Positions 1 through 12,806 of a stretch of DNA of 64,000 nt are shown here, piece after piece. The position numbers and the translations under genes are program-made. Origin of the DNA: Aedes albopictus (lineage: Eukaryota; Arthropoda; Insecta; Diptera; Culicidae); the NCBI RefSeq assembly GCF_035046485.1, contig NC_085138.1, forward strand, positions 47,837,464 to 47,901,463. Direction: 5' to 3'. The notes below the pieces were generated by a model that had not been told where the DNA came from, did not search any database, and saw only the letters and a program-made list of their open reading frames with translations. Position 1 is the first letter of the stretch. The number at the start of each line of letters is the position of its first letter.

Positions 1-117
1 AGGACCAGGTCCGCTGTCCAGCGCACTACGTCCGACGTTAGGTTTCACGTATGGATTTTGAGAAAATTCGATTGTCGGGTGTTGGGAAACTTCGGGTTTC
101 AACCGCGACGACAATAA

Positions 118-290
118 TAAACTATAGAGGACGAATGTCGCTTACGTCGCTGCCGAAACATTTCTCGCTGGCGGAGATGGGCCGGGCTATAAGTGTCAAA
201 GCGATAAAGTATGAAGTTTGACAGATAGATACCCGACATGTTTGCGAACGAGAACAAAGGGAACAGCAGCGACATTCGTCCTCTATAGTT
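118..290. mobile_element. Short inverted-repeat element (MITE-like)
   Basis: A 24-bp stretch, AAACTATAGAGGACGAATGTCGCT when split as AAACTATAGAGG plus ACGAATGTCGCT, occurs at 118-141 and as its reverse complement at 267-290. The arms enclose about 125 bp with no coding potential. This is the usual layout of a small non-autonomous DNA transposon. I could not define a target-site duplication, so the true ends may lie slightly outside. Confidence 0.5.
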
Positions 291-448
291 TAAATTTAAA
301 TTTAAACTATTTAAATCAATTTGAAGGTTGTATCCTGATTTGTATGGGAGTGATTTCCTGGGTGATATTTTGTCAAATCACCCCTCGTCACATTTTGTAC
401 TGGGCGGAGCTGTCAAGCAGTTGCCCAGCTGTTAAAAGGTTATTTCAA

Positions 449-623
449 GGGGAATGACATATCCTTTTCTAACCGGAATATCCGCATTTATCCGTTTCTA
501 GCCGTCGCTAACCGCGTCTAACTTCTGCTCACTTAGCAGCTCGCTTAGCAACGGTTAGCTACGGTTAGAAACGGATACATGCGAATATTCCGGTTAGAAA
601 AGGATATGTCATTCCCCTTGGGC
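449..623. mobile_element. Palindromic MITE, GGGGAATGACATATCC family, copy 1
   Basis: Almost the whole 175-bp unit is self-complementary. It begins GGGGAATGACATATCC and ends GGATATGTCATTCCCC plus a few bases. The flanking 8-mer TATTTCAA occurs at 441-448 and again at 624-631, which fits an 8-bp target-site duplication. Related diverged copies lie near 2498-2672 and, split by later insertions, at 3250-3912. Confidence 0.7.
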
Positions 624-777
624 TATTTCAAAAAATCTCTTTGAAATTGATTTTAAGTTGGGCAACGACCATGCAGGAACCACAACGACGGATGCGAATA
701 TGCTGGAGCATCGGATAACGAATAAAAGATACTCGGCTTAACAAAAGCACACTCGTTGTATTTCGTTCGGAGCTGAG

Positions 778-1248
778 TACCGTCTTACCCCGCTCGTTCG
801 ACAAGTTTTAATTCGACACTTTTTAATTCGTACCCCGCTTATTCGACACATGTCGAATTAAAAAGTGTTGGAATGTCACAGCGATGTACACTGTAAATGC
901 AAAAGAGTTTAATATTGCGCTTATACTCACACCCGCAGCAGCTCCTCTTGCAGACGCTAATTCCGGAAGTTCAATTTTGGGTGCTATTTGACGCTCAAAC
1001 CGCCTGAAGATCAACCGGAATCGACTGAGGATGGCAACAATCGTAAAAAGAGCGAGCTTTTCATTCGCACCACCGCACCATCTGTTGAAAACATATTTCA
1101 TAACAAATCCGGAAATCAAAACAAAAACAAAAATAGAATTGCCAAAGTTCAATGAGCAACGTGGTGTAGGGTGACCAGTTTGTCGAATTAAAAGTTTACC
1201 CCGGTTATTCGACTACAGTCGGTGCCGTATTAGCGGGGTAATACGGTA
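778..1248. mobile_element. TIR element with TACCGT ends
   Basis: The left end TACCGTCTTACCCCGCT (778-794) matches the reverse complement of the right end AGCGGGGTAATACGGTA (1232-1248) with one mismatch. Subterminal copies of TTCGACA and TCGAATTAAAA recur on both sides. No transposase is visible, so this looks like a non-autonomous DNA transposon of about 470 bp. The 109-codon frame on the minus strand inside it has no recognisable family. Confidence 0.6.
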
Positions 1249-1822
1249 CTGCGAATAGGAACGGTTTTATTTTTCAAGCTAGCTAACGCACCAACACACT
1301 TCGAGCCTTGCTTCGAGCGTTTAATTTTCATGCCGCCACCATCCTTGGTGCGATTGTCAAACACGCCCTTGCTTGACTCCAATATTGTTCTCGTTTTCAA
1401 AGTTTATCCATTTTCAATTTGGGGTTGAAATTTCAATGTTTTGTTGTTATTGCATCTTGCATTGCTTTATAGATTACCGTGCAAATGTTCAATCGTCTAA
1501 AATATTTGTTCACACGTCAAACACCAAGGAAAGTAGCAAGTAAACAAACCGATTATTCCATGCACCACCCAAAAAGCGTAACCGACGCTTAAACTTTCTA
1601 GCAACGAAACGAACCAATGTATGCTTAAACTGGTGGGAACATATTGTGATGTGACAAAAAATTTCTGCAGGGGGTCGAATACGGTACAAAAAAAGCAATA
1701 ATAAAATAACTACAATGCACTCATAACATTTTTTAGAGCTTTCCTCGTTTTCCATGTGATTCAGTGCGCTTTGTCATGTTGTTTGACTTCTTCTGAAAAA
1801 AATGTTGTTGCAATACTTTTAC

Positions 1823-2077
1823 CACAGACAAACAGACGTCTCACTCTACTCACTTCCCATCGTTTCACTTTTTAACGGATTATTTGAATATTCCGTAGTT
1901 CGCAAAACGCTCGCTCATGGCGCTCGCATCGTTTTTGCTCCTGTTTGACTTTTGCTCACTGCCGCCATCTACTCAGTAGATTTGCGTACCACAGCATAAT
2001 TAGCATTGGGCGATTATGTTTGCGTGACGATGATTTTTATCGCATTTTCTTCCAAGTGACACGTCTGTTTGTCTGTG
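1823..2077 (+). mobile_element. 255-bp MITE, CACAGACAAACAGACG family, copy 1
   Basis: The ends are CACAGACAAACAGACGT at 1823 and its reverse complement finishing at 2077. The inverted repeat runs about 23 bp with one mismatch. The element is flanked by the 7-bp direct repeat CTTTTAC (1816-1822 and 2078-2084). Two further copies of almost identical length occur in the window, each with its own 7-bp duplication. No coding capacity is seen, so an autonomous partner would have to move it. Confidence 0.85.
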
Positions 2078-2497
2078 CTTTTACTGTTAGGTGGAATCGC
2101 ATAAAAACAGTAGCTGTTGGAGCTGTGACAGTTCGACGGAGATATTTTGACAGCGGTGCATGGAGATCAGGGATGCCAGATGATTTTCGGTCCAAAAATC
2201 TGTATCCCATACAAAATTCTGGTAAAAAATCTGTATCCCATACAAGAAAAATCTGTATTTCATATAAAACGCAATCTGTACAGATGCTGAAAAGTCTGTA
2301 TATAATACAGATAAATCTGTGGCATGCCTGATGGAGATATCTTGACAAGCATTTCGATTCTATTCGCAGCACCCAGGTTCGGAGTATAAAGTTCGAATGA
2401 AAAAGTAAACAGCACTAGCTCGACCGCTGTTCGGTTTTATTTTTGTTCGATGATGTTGGCAGCAGTTCGACCATAGACTAAGTTCGACTGTTAAGTT

Positions 2498-2672
2498 CAA
2501 GGGGAATGACATCTTTTTCTAAACGGAAAATCAGCATTTATTCGTTCCTAACCGTCGCTAGCCGCTGCTGACTGAGCAGCAGTTCGACCAGGAGTTAGAC
2601 GTGGTTAACGACGGTTAACAACGGATAAATGCCATATTTTCCTGTAAGCATATGAAGTGTCATGCCCCCTGG
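2498..2672. mobile_element. Diverged palindromic MITE, GGGGAATGACAT family, copy 2
   Basis: It begins CAAGGGGAATGACATC and ends GTGTCATGCCCCCTGG, with an interior of alternating CCTAACCGTCGCTAGCCG and CGACGGTTAACAACGG blocks that pair imperfectly. It is the same family as 449-623 but more mutated. Flanking AGTTCA on both sides may be the remnant of a target duplication. Confidence 0.55.
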
Positions 2673-3249
2673 TTGAGTTCATGGTGTATCCACTTATCCG
2701 AGATCGGTAATGGTGACGGCGGGCATATCCAACCGGTTCGGAATTTGACGTTTCTTGGGGGAAAGTCAAAATAGTTTCATTCCCCTCCTCACCCCTTCAC
2801 CCACCGATCGGTGGCGCCAACCGATTGCGATCCCCACGAAACGTCAAAATTCGAATCGGTTGGTTGTGCCCGCCGCCGCCATTACCGCTCGCGGATAAGT
2901 GGATTCATGAAGTGCACTGCGAGGTAGTCATTTCGACTCCCCACAGCGAATAGAATCAAAACGGTTGTCCAGATATCTCCAAAAACATGATATCTCAAAC
3001 AAAACATGACGAAGTGCATTAGGTCACGTGGAACACGAGGAAAGTTATTTAAATTGTGTAAATTAAAAATGTTCGTCAGCAAATAAAATTCCGTCACTTG
3101 CGTTATTATCAGCAACCGCCAATGAATTCCCGACGAGATTAAACCGAAAATAAAACAGGGATCTACTGTTTTCGTCATTCTCTTTTATCTTCTTCTTCAA
3201 AGACAAAACCCGAACATGTAATCGTCACATGGCATCTGACTGCAGATGA

Positions 3250-3912
3250 AAGCAAGAGGAATGACATATCTTTCTCTAACCGGAAAATGCATATTTATCC
3301 GTTCCTAACCGTTGCTAATGGCTAGTTTCCACCTGGTACGTACTGTGCAAAAAGATAGGACAAGTATTGATCAAGTAATGATTCCGCTTCAAAATTACTT
3401 GAGCTGTTCGCAGATGGCAAGTAAGGAAAAAAGTGTAACATTCGTAACACCTCCCGTGCGAATCAAATGGAGCTGTCACTTTTCCTTGCGGAAAAATAGT
3501 CCGCGCTATTATCCCGTAAAGGAAAAGTAACGTTTCTCCCCATACTGGATCAGTTGTCAAAATTATTTGTGGAAAAAGGTGGAATTTTACTTGAGCGCTC
3601 TACTTGGCAACAAGAAACTAAGCTTAACCAAGGAAGCACAGACAAACAGACGTGTCACTTGGAAGAAAATGCGATAAAAATCATCGTCACGCGAACATAA
3701 TCGCCCAATGCTAATTATGCTGTGGTACGCAAATCCACTGAGAAGATGGCGGTAGTGAGCAAACGTCAAACAGGAGCAAAAACGATGCGAGCGCTATGAG
3801 CGAGCGATTTGCGAACTACGGAATATTTGAATAATCCGTTAAAAAGTGAAACGATGGGAAGTGAGTAGAGTGAGACGTCTGTTTGTCTGTGAAGGAAGTG
3901 TCATGCCCCCTG
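3250..3912. mobile_element. Palindromic MITE copy 3, split by later insertions
   Basis: The left end of the GGGGAATGACATATCC family is present at about 3250-3325. Its right end, GTGTCATGCCCCCTG, reappears at about 3898-3912. Between the two lie about 310 bp of unrelated sequence and a complete 255-bp MITE of the CACAGAC family (3637-3891). The order of insertion can therefore be read: this element first, the CACAGAC element later. Confidence 0.5.
3637..3891 (-). mobile_element. 255-bp MITE, CACAGACAAACAGACG family, copy 2
   Basis: This copy is inverted relative to copy 1 and has the same length. Its terminal repeats are the same and it is flanked by the 7-bp direct repeat AAGGAAG (3630-3636 and 3892-3898). 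It sits inside the older palindromic MITE that spans 3250-3912. Confidence 0.85.
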
Positions 3913-5127
3913 AAACAATAGCTAGAAAAGCGATAACAGCGATAATGCCAAAACCATAACAGTGATCATCTGACAGTTTCGTAAAAAATCTCATTAAAAC
4001 GAGACAAAAGGCGTTAAGACGACACACTATAAACTTCAAGTAACTCTGATCTAATCCCAATAAAAGAATAGTAACACAATGTTTGATTCGGACAAAAATC
4101 AAACCACCACATTTCTTTTTCTCCTTTATTTACACATTCCATCAAATCAAGTGTGCGTGTACAGTACTGCTCCAGTACCGCATCTCCTATAACATTTCTT
4201 TTCTGATCGATAAATTTATTCTGTTACACTTATCTACAAATTAACTATGTTAGAATCTGTTTCAAAAAAATAAACATGATTGGTATGCTTAGGTTGTTGT
4301 GTGTCTTATCTTTCAGTTAGTAAGTACAGCTTTTTGAAATATGTCACTGGAATTATTGACACCTTAACGTTTGTAATCTATTCTAGATGTAGGAGGCCGA
4401 ACCACTTGGACAGAATCTGGTATTTTTGCACTTTTATGCCATAACTCAGTCGATTTCAAAACAATTGGCTTGAAATTTTATACATGGCTAGATACTATTT
4501 GCATCGCACCGTGTACAAACAATTAAATCAATTGTTCAAAAATGTACTGAGCTATTTCGGAAGTTCCCAAAATAGAAGCCCGGTCGGGATGGTCCGACAT
4601 CTCTAGTTAGTTAATAAAAATGATTCTTCGCAGTCATATTCGTCACCCCATCCTTTATCAACCCAAAGAAAATACAAGATTTTAAAGAAATGAAAGCAAA
4701 AGAGTTGATTGATCATTAGTTTGGCTTTCTCACATATGTTTTGTTCCATTTTGTAGTAATTAGATAAACAGTAGTTTTGTACATTGTCGTGTGGTAATAG
4801 AGGTTTAGAGAATGTATGCATTATATGCAGCGATTTGTCAGTGGCTAAACAATGATCATCCGTAATCTGGCAAGAACGCTTAAAGGGTAGCAAACACTGC
4901 GCCTAAACGATCAATTTTGACATGTAAGCGATCACGAAAGATCAGTGCCAAAACCGATTTTCAATTGTAACGTTCGTCAGATCCAGCTTCATTCGAGTGT
5001 TAAGGTGAATATTAACACAACCCCATCTCAAATTTTCAAGAGCCAATAAAACAATAGACTGTCACCTCCTGATTACACCCCTGTATGAACGATAAGCACG
5101 ATTCGAATATACGAAAGTAAATATTAA
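3913..5127. other. Non-coding AT-rich stretch
   Basis: I find no gene, RNA or clean element boundary here. Open frames are short and low in complexity on both strands. The stretch resembles the decayed repeat background of the window. Confidence 0.4.
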
Positions 5128-5264
5128 AGTGACTGGAAGGAAGAGTGTCGCCAATGCCAAAATTGGAACAGCGATCATTTGTCAAATCAATACCAATTCC
5201 CGTTCCAAACGAGCAGGAGACCTGTCAAAATTGGAACATGACGCCACTCTCCCTTCCAGTCGCT
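5128..5264. mobile_element. Short MITE with GACTGGAAGG termini
   Basis: AGTGACTGGAAGGAAGAGTG at the left is matched by the reverse complement of the right end, CACTCTCCCTTCCAGTCGCT, with a few mismatches. The inner AAAATTGGAACA also repeats. The unit is 137 bp and non-coding. Confidence 0.55.
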
Positions 5265-5757
5265 CTAGTAAATATATACCCTAAAGTGAGGTCATTCCAC
5301 CTAACTTCGAGGATACATGTTTCACGTGTTTTGTGGCGGACGAAGTACCCGTATTTCCATTGAACTCTGTCGTGTGAAAACTGGTAATGACCCAAAGATC
5401 ATGTTTTAAGCGCAAACCGTTTTTTTTTTGTTTTTTTTTTATGTTTGCTCTTGAAAATTTAAGATGAGGTATTCCGTTGACATTAGCTCGCATGTATGTT
5501 CAGGATGTAATTCGAACAAAATCTATTGCAATGTTTAACATATTTACGCTGCCCTTTCCATATTCTCTACGTTGGCCTCAAACAGATCATTGTGGAAGAA
5601 TCTAGTTCATGCAGAAGAGCTGATGAAAATAGTTCCGAAAAGGATGAGTCCCTACTCTAAGCACGGAAAGAAATTATTCCTACGGCTGTCGCATCCTGTA
5701 TTTCCCGCCTTATCTCCACCTTCGCCTTCACACCATCTCACCCTCTCCGGCCTGATC

Positions 5758-8700
5758 TCAGTAGACGCCATTGCCAGCGTTTCCCATGTACTCGGTCCAC
5801 CGTTGCTGATCGTAGCTGTGCAACTTGGAGCATACCTCACGCTTCGGGTTCAGATCATCGGGACATGAGCAGCCGATCTCCAACCGCGTCACGATGATCT
5901 GTGTTTCGTACTTTTGGAAGCTCGGTTTCACATTGGGAAGCCTTTCCTCCAGGCACCGAACCAAGAACTCCTTCTCCAGAACGTGGAAATCATCGTTACT
6001 GTAGGTACGATACGCGGAGAGCTTATCCTTGACGCATGTCAAGTCCTGCTCTAACAACAACGGCGGGTAGGTTTCCGACTCACGAATGTTCATCACAAAG
6101 ACATAATCTATGGTTGGGTCGGTCTGGGTGGAGCTTAGAGACTTAAGCAAAAGTCCCGTGGATGCGATCGATGGAAGGATATTCTCATTCGGAGGTGACT
6201 CAGTAGTCGTCGGTGGTGGGATAGTTGTGCTTGGAGATTGCGTAGAGCTGATGGTAGATTCTGCTTGTCGCTTCTCCTTATTGTAGTCGAAGTTGAGTGC
6301 GCTTACATCTGAAAAATATTTGTACGATCAAAATAGCGGTTGATCTTCTTCCAAAGTACAAAGTTTACATACCATTAATAGCTTCCTTCGCTTCCTTCTC
6401 CATCTCCAGATCCCAAAGAGTTTCCTTAGAACCCTTTGAACTGCTTCCATTTTCCTTCAGCTCCTCCAGAATTTCGTCGTTCAAAAGCACCTTCTTCACG
6501 ATCTGCGAATTCGGGTTGGATTCGTTGAACACCTGCTCTTCCAAATTGGTATCGCGAAGGTCCGTATCATCTGAGGAATGAGGAATACGTGAAAAGATTA
6601 CTAGAATACACGTCGCTAGATATATAACCAGCAACTTACCAAATGTGCCGAACTTGCTGCGGACGTCTCTGCCACCGGAATAGCGATTGCCTGCATTTCT
6701 GTAACGAGGCCGTTGAAAGTCGGGTTGCATGATGTCTTCGTTCGCCGCGCTGTAATCGTAGTCTGGCTGCATTGGTTGCACCGGTGGAACCGGGTTTTGT
6801 AGGAATGGGTTACGCTGAAATAGAATTAGAGTTAGTTCTAAGTTCGATCAAGCAATTATTTCTACGAACCGCTTCTGAATCCACTTGATCGTACGGTAGA
6901 TAGATATCCGGGTCTCCGTTGAACAAGTTTCCATCATCATTCGCATTGTAGGTGTACTTTTTGTAGACATTGTTCAAATTAATCTTCTGTTTCCGTTTCT
7001 TGTCCTCCTCGTACTCCAGAGTCTCCGGAATTTGATTGGTATTGAGCATCTGTTCCCTGAGCTTCTGTTTCCGTAACTCAGAAGCAACCTGCTTGGGACC
7101 ACTCATAACTACTCCGACATCTCCGGAAACTCCCTCCGCTTCTCCGGCAGGTGGAGCACTGTGCAGATCCAGCTTCTTATCCATCCGTACCTGCGTTTGC
7201 TGGCTCTCACTTGCCCGCCGTCCATCTTCCTTGACCTTCAGCTTCATTTTAGGATGCTTGATCGGAGCCACGAACTTCTCACGTAGCTGTTCGCTGACTG
7301 TCTCGTTAAGCTTTATTAGCAGATCGTCCGATGAGAAGATCACGGCACCTGGAGGTTCCACGTGTCGGTTGATGGTATATAGCTTTAAGACCGAAGATTT
7401 GTTGTAACGTAGCATGCAGGCATCTGCTCGAGACTGTTGAATGATATCGCTCTCTGAAAGTACAGTAGAATAAATCAACAGCTCTTCAGATCTCCGTAGC
7501 AAGCCTTACCTGGAACAAATTGGTACTCTTCGGTAGTCTCAAACTTATCTCTACACTGCAGTTGCCAATGTAAGAAAAAGTCTCCACCACCCGTCTGGGA
7601 GATACTGAGCCCGCCCAACAAACTGTTCGAACCACCAGAATCCTTCACCGAATTGTCCAAAAACGGTTGTCCATTACTTCCGTTGATGATCATAGTCTGC
7701 GAGTAATAGTATATCGGAAAACCTGGACCCGTGTTGTACTTCACCATAAAATCCGTAACATTGTCATGATCAAAATGTCCAGGAACTATCGAGCTGATGC
7801 TCTCCGAATCTACAATGGAACGAAATGTAATTCGTGTTATCAACTCGTACATTTCTTCAGTTACCTGCTATCGTGTAAGACCATAGCTGCTTCTTGCTAG
7901 CTCCATCAAAAGCAAATACCGTAGAATTGAACGAGTTCACCACAATATCCTGCACCGAGTCACCGTTGATGTCCGTCAATACAGCAGGCACCATAAACCC
8001 AGACGAATTAATCCGCAATACTGGTGCAAAATCCTTCTCGCTGTTGAATTTCATCAGGTTTTCCTGATTCAACGTGTAGATTCCGCCGGCCGAACTCTGT
8101 CCCCCGGTCACCATCAGGAACTGCTCCGATCCATCTTTTCCCAGAAGCACCTGTATCGGTACAAACATTTCCTCCCGATACGGCGTAGGAATACTCTTTA
8201 AAATTATTCCAGTCGCTCCAGATATAAGCTTGATGTGGCCTCCATGGGCCCGCAGCGATTCCTCCACATGAACCGCCAAAACGTCCGCAATTCCATCGTT
8301 ATTCAAATCCCTAACCACGTTGATCGTGTACAGATCTATGCTCGTTCCCGCATAGCTTTCCAAATCCGAAGAGTCCTTCAATTCCCACAGTATGTTCCCA
8401 TTTCTACCATCAACTGCCAGGATCAACCCGCCCCTCCCAGCCGCCACGCAGTCACTCTGCCCGTCCGAGTTGATATCGATCGCGCACTTCATCGAAAAGA
8501 TCGTAAACGATGTCCATCTCTGCCACAGAGTTTCCCCGTTGACCCCATTAAGTGCCAACAACCCGCCACCACACATATCCGTAAGGTTGGTCTTCAACGA
8601 GGTACACCGCGGAATGAACCCTAGCGTATCGTCGATCATCTCATCGATCCCGTACCCCACGATCACGTCCAACACGCCGTCCCCGTTGACATCCAGCTTC

Positions 8701-8944
8701 CTCAGCGGACTCTCACTATTAACCCGGGCAACCACCCGGGTCCAAACCTTCTGCACCGTAATGCGAGTACACGGAACGATTTCAACCGAGTCGTTTCCCG
8801 TGCCCATTCCATTGTACAGCAAGCTGTCGAACTTGTCCTGGATGGCTGTACCGCTGAAGGGTGACTCCTTGTGGAACCAGACGCGGATCTTCTGGAGCGG
8901 TTGGGGGAAGGCCGTTAGCAGGAGTGCTGCCAACACGATGAGAC
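5758..8944 (-). CDS. FAM234-like FG-GAP membrane protein, exons 2-7
   Basis: Six exons carry residues 103-1064. They are 8944-7865, 7809-7510, 7453-6870, 6814-6640, 6570-6373 and 6308-5758 (stop TGA at 5760-5758). Introns are 55, 56, 55, 69 and 64 nt, all GT-AG and phase-consistent, and the total of 3,195 nt with exon 1 is divisible by three. Exon 2 starts in the second half of the membrane span. It then carries repeated Asp-rich FG-GAP-like loops at about residues 187 (DVNGDGVLD), 259 (DINSDGQSD), 315 (DLNNDGIAD) and 427 (DINGDSVQD), with a weaker fifth (DHDNVTD) in exon 3. These mark a beta-propeller like that of FAM234A/B (ITFG3/KIAA1467). Exons 4-6 encode a charged, low-complexity linker and exon 7 a Ser/Thr/Pro tract followed by a Cys-containing C-terminal domain. 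Vertebrate FAM234 proteins are about 550-620 residues, so this one is much longer. The molecular function of the family is not established. Likely topology is cytoplasmic N-terminus and extracellular or luminal propeller. Confidence 0.85.
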
Positions 8945-9292
8945 CTACGGGGATAGAGATTTAAAAAAAGTAAATATTTTATTTGTTGACATGTTTGTAA
9001 TGGTGATGATTCACTTTAATTTTACACTTTGGCAAAAAAAAACTATCAACGTTCTTGAACCCTGGCTTGAGATGTTCACTGGAAATTGAACTGCCCATTT
9101 TCACTGTCGTTGTTAGTTGAAGGACTTTCTGCATAACGCGATAACGCAAAGGTTGTAAGTTCAATCCTCTCTGGAGCCACCATTAGGCCCAATAAGGGGA
9201 CAAGTGGAAACATCGGCAACCGGAGAAGATATAAAACTTGCCATCTCCGAAATGAGAATTCAAAGTCTTGTCCACCATGCCAACTGAAGTAT

Positions 9293-9488
9293 CCTCTTCT
9301 TCTTCATGGCTTTACGTCCCCACTGGGACTTGGCCTGCCTCGCTTCAACTTAGTGTTCTTTGTGGCAAGCACAATGGCATACTATGCCTAGGGAGTCGAG
9401 AAAATTTTCCCGACCGGAACGGGAATCAAACCCGCCGTCTCCGGATTGACGATCCATAGCTTTAACCACTAGTTTAACTGGAGACCCT
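9293..9488 (-). mobile_element. Feilai-type tRNA-derived SINE with 13-bp TSD
   Basis: Read on the minus strand it starts with a tRNA-like head and ends in a GAA-rich tail. Box A resembles TAGTGGTTAAAGC and box B resembles GGGTTTGATTCCCG. A perfect 13-bp duplication, CCAACTGAAGTAT, flanks it at 9280-9292 and 9489-9501. It is shorter than the copy at 23607-23873 because part of the middle is missing. The intact duplication suggests a fairly recent insertion. Confidence 0.85.
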
Positions 9489-10502
9489 CCAACTGAAGTA
9501 TTTCACCAGTAAATTTGACCAGTGCGTCGTGGCACCATATCAGCGGACCACCTACAGAGGCTATCTCCATTTGGGAAATTTGTTCCGCAGAATAGCAATC
9601 GTGCTAGAGACCTGCGAAATTACGACAGCAATGGCGGCAACTATTTATCTTCAAAAGCTTGAACTTTGAAATAGGTACAAAGATTCTGCTAGAAGCAGTG
9701 ATGGGATTGTTCTCATCATTAAGCGAGTGAAAAGCCAACACAAGGCTTACTCATGATTCCGAGCATTCCGAGAGTAAACATTGTGTGTGTTTATTCGCAC
9801 CCGCTTGCTTCGGGAGTAGGAAGCAAAACGAAAACAAAAAAACTCATGAGTTTTTGTTCGTGAAGAACTAGTGGAGGTGCGGAAAGTGCATTTTAGTGTA
9901 GTTATAATAGCAAATCCAGTGATTATTCATCTGGACATTATAGAGGACTCAACTTTAAAATGTGGGTTTCCACCACCTTCAAATATGTTTCCAGAACTTA
10001 TCCGAGAGAATGACTATGAGATGAGTTTTCTCATGAGATTTCTTTAGACGTTCCTCCAGCAACGAACTAGTAGAGAGATTTTTCAAAGATTTCAGCATAA
10101 GTTTGTTAAGAGTTTCTAACAATATTATCGTCATAATTCTTCTCCAGAGCTTTCATATAGAAGTTTGTTCATAGGAATTCCCACAACTTCATCAGGTTTT
10201 TCACCAGTATTTTAAAAACCATTTGTAGTAACAACTGTAAACTGTTAAGTTAACTTATTCCTAATGACAGATTCTTAACCATCATTAAGTGTGTGAATTA
10301 ACAATCAGGGGTCCGTATATTCGCTTCTCTTTGCTGAAGCGAGTCGAGAAAGACGCAGCAAACGGGTTATCCTGAACGAATCACGACACCCCATTGTCAG
10401 TGCGATGCAATGCGCGATTTGCATGGCATTGTTATTCGTTGCTGTGTTTATAGCTGTGGAAGAAGGGTAATTCTCCAATTCACAGCGTAACAAAAATTAA
10501 CT

Positions 10503-11130
10503 TTTTGTCTGTCTCAAGAGCAAACTTATGTGTCTCCGAAGGATTTTGGGCCGCTGAATACGAATCCAGGCTCAGATTTGCTCTAACACGTCACAATTTT
10601 GAGCTATACCTCAATTTATAGGGCAAAATATGCGATTTTGGGGTTTTTTGACTGCAAGCCATTAAGCAAGGAAATATTTTTTTTAAGCAATCAAAAGGTT
10701 AATTGGTCAATTAACATCTAAATCAACGACTCATGCAAAATATTTCATTTTACCAAATCGAATTTGATAGTTTTAAGCGATTTATGTTAGGTACAATATT
10801 TCCCATACAAGTCACCCTCCAAAAGTTGCATGCAAGTTTTCATACTAACATAAAATGCTTAAATCTATCATATTTGATTAGGTAAAACGAAATATTTTGC
10901 ATGAGTCGTTAATTTAGATGTTAATTGACCAATTAACCTTTTGATTGCCTAAAAAAAATATTTCCAAGCTTAATGGATTGCAGTCAAAAAAGCCCAAAAT
11001 CGCATATAGTGCCCTATAAATTGAGGTATAGCTCAAAATTGTGACGTGTTGGAGCAAATCTGAGCCCGGATTGGGATTCAGCGGCACAAAATCTGTCGGA
11101 GACACATAAGTTTGCTCTTGAGACAAAAAA
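10503..11130. repeat. Large inverted repeat (foldback element) in intron 1
   Basis: About 290 bp at 10503-10800 pair with 10840-11130 at high identity. Matching blocks include CTCAAGAGCAAACTTATG at the outside and CAAAATATTTCATTTTACC near the centre, which is close to 10815. There is no transposase frame. A transcript crossing it could form a long hairpin. Confidence 0.8.
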
Positions 11131-11479
11131 ATGTTGCACTGTGTTATTGAACAGTTAAGATTAAGAATTGGCAGAAACAGTTGGAATTTTCAATTTCATT
11201 TGTTTTCCCGTGCAATATTCTACGGTAGTATAGAAAAATACCCAGTGAACGTTTTGTTAAAGTCATTACTTATACTTCCCATTGCATTTGATTTCCTTTA
11301 AATTCCGTTTTTAGGAGAAAAAAGATCTTTGTATCGGATGTCTGGAAAGGTCTGGAACCCAAATTTTGAACGCGTTCTTAAACTGACTCATCCTAATGTT
11401 GACTGAATCTCGTTAATTGTTGAACGCTTCATTCCGGTAGTTGAATTTTAAAATATATGACACTAATTAGTAAGATTTT

Positions 11480-12790
11480 GATTTTCAACTTTCATGGGAG
11501 TTTCAGAAGGGTTTCGGAGTGGTTTTCGAAGTCCCGGGGGTTCTTTAGGGCTTTTAAGGGGGGTTCAGGGATGTTTCAGAGGAGTTTGAAGGATTTTCAG
11601 GGGTTTTAGAACGGTTTCGGAGGGATTTCCAGAGGATTCGTGAAGAGTTTAGAGGGCTTTCAAGGAAGCTTCACGGATGTTCAGAATTGTTTCAAGGATT
11701 TAAAGTGATATCAGAGATATTAATCTTGGAACGCCCTTGAAACCGCATAAAAATCCCGAGAACGTTCCTTGAAACTCTCTGGAAACCGCTGAAATGTCTC
11801 CGAAACCCAATGGAATCACTGGTATCTCCTTGAACGCCCCTGGCACCTCCGAAAACCTCTTGTAACACCCCTGAAACGCCCTGATACATTCCTGAACCCC
11901 CTTGAAAACTCTTGGAACGCTCCAGAAACTCCATAAAATCCACTGGAACACCCCTGAAACTCGCTGGAACTCTCCTAATACTTAAAAACTTCTGGAGCGC
12001 TTCTGAAACCCGCTGGGTCATCCTGTAACGTCCCTGAAACCTCAGAAAACGGTCTTGAAGCCCCCTAGAACGCGACTGAAACACCCCTAAACCCCCATGG
12101 AATGCCTCTGAAACCTCTTGAAAGTCCCTGGAACGCTCCTGAAACCCGATGACTCGCGTTTGGGAAGTCCACCAAGGTAGAATGCTGGCATTTGGCCAGT
12201 TTCCCGAGTGGTCATCACCACTCCCTTTGTCCTCGGATGGTAGGTAGGGTCGACACCGCGCCTGCTTCCAACTGCACAGCAAGTACCAAGAACTGATACC
12301 GCGTACACAGCCAGCGATTTGACCTTCCCGCAAATAAGTCCCTATCATCCAGCACACAGAAGGGCGTGCCGACATGGGACCTGCCTCGACCTTGCCGAGG
12401 ATTGCTTTCCAACCGCGGGCTCGTATCCCATCCAGTAGACCGACACCACGATAGCAACGCTACCAGTTCGTTCTCCTCTTGTTCCCTGAAACTCCTTGGA
12501 ACGGCCCTGAAACCCCTTGCAAACCCCTGGAACGCGTCTGAAATTCACTGAGCACCATGGAACGTCCCTGAAACCCCATAGAATACCCCGGAAACCCCCT
12601 GAAACACATCTGAGACCTCCTGAAACCTCACCTTGAAAACCGTTGAAACCCGCTGGAACACCCTGTAATCCTATGGCATGTTCCATCTTTGAACACCACC
12701 CCCCGTCTTGAACGCCTTCAAAACCTTGTGAAACCTCATATTACGCCCACGAAACCCCATGGAATGGGGCAAAAACTTGAAGAATTTGAA
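11480..12790. repeat. Degenerate minisatellite, CCTGAAAC-type
   Basis: Short imperfect units combine CCTGAAACCCC, CTGGAACGCC and their neighbours with a period of about 15-30 bp. The long frames over this region come from the periodicity and are not genes. A GC-richer non-repeat segment at about 12140-12485 interrupts the array. I could not identify it; it may be an inserted element fragment. Confidence 0.6.
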
Positions 12791-12806
12791 ATCAAAGTAC
12801 AGGGGA

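Noticed and set aside
8235..8964. Two plus-strand frames (129 and 190 codons) over FAM234-like exon 2
   Set aside because: They are shadows of a well-supported coding exon on the minus strand.
11692..12457. 227-codon minus-strand frame rich in FQGRS and GVSG
   Set aside because: Most of it lies in the CCTGAAAC minisatellite, and the middle part has no recognised family.
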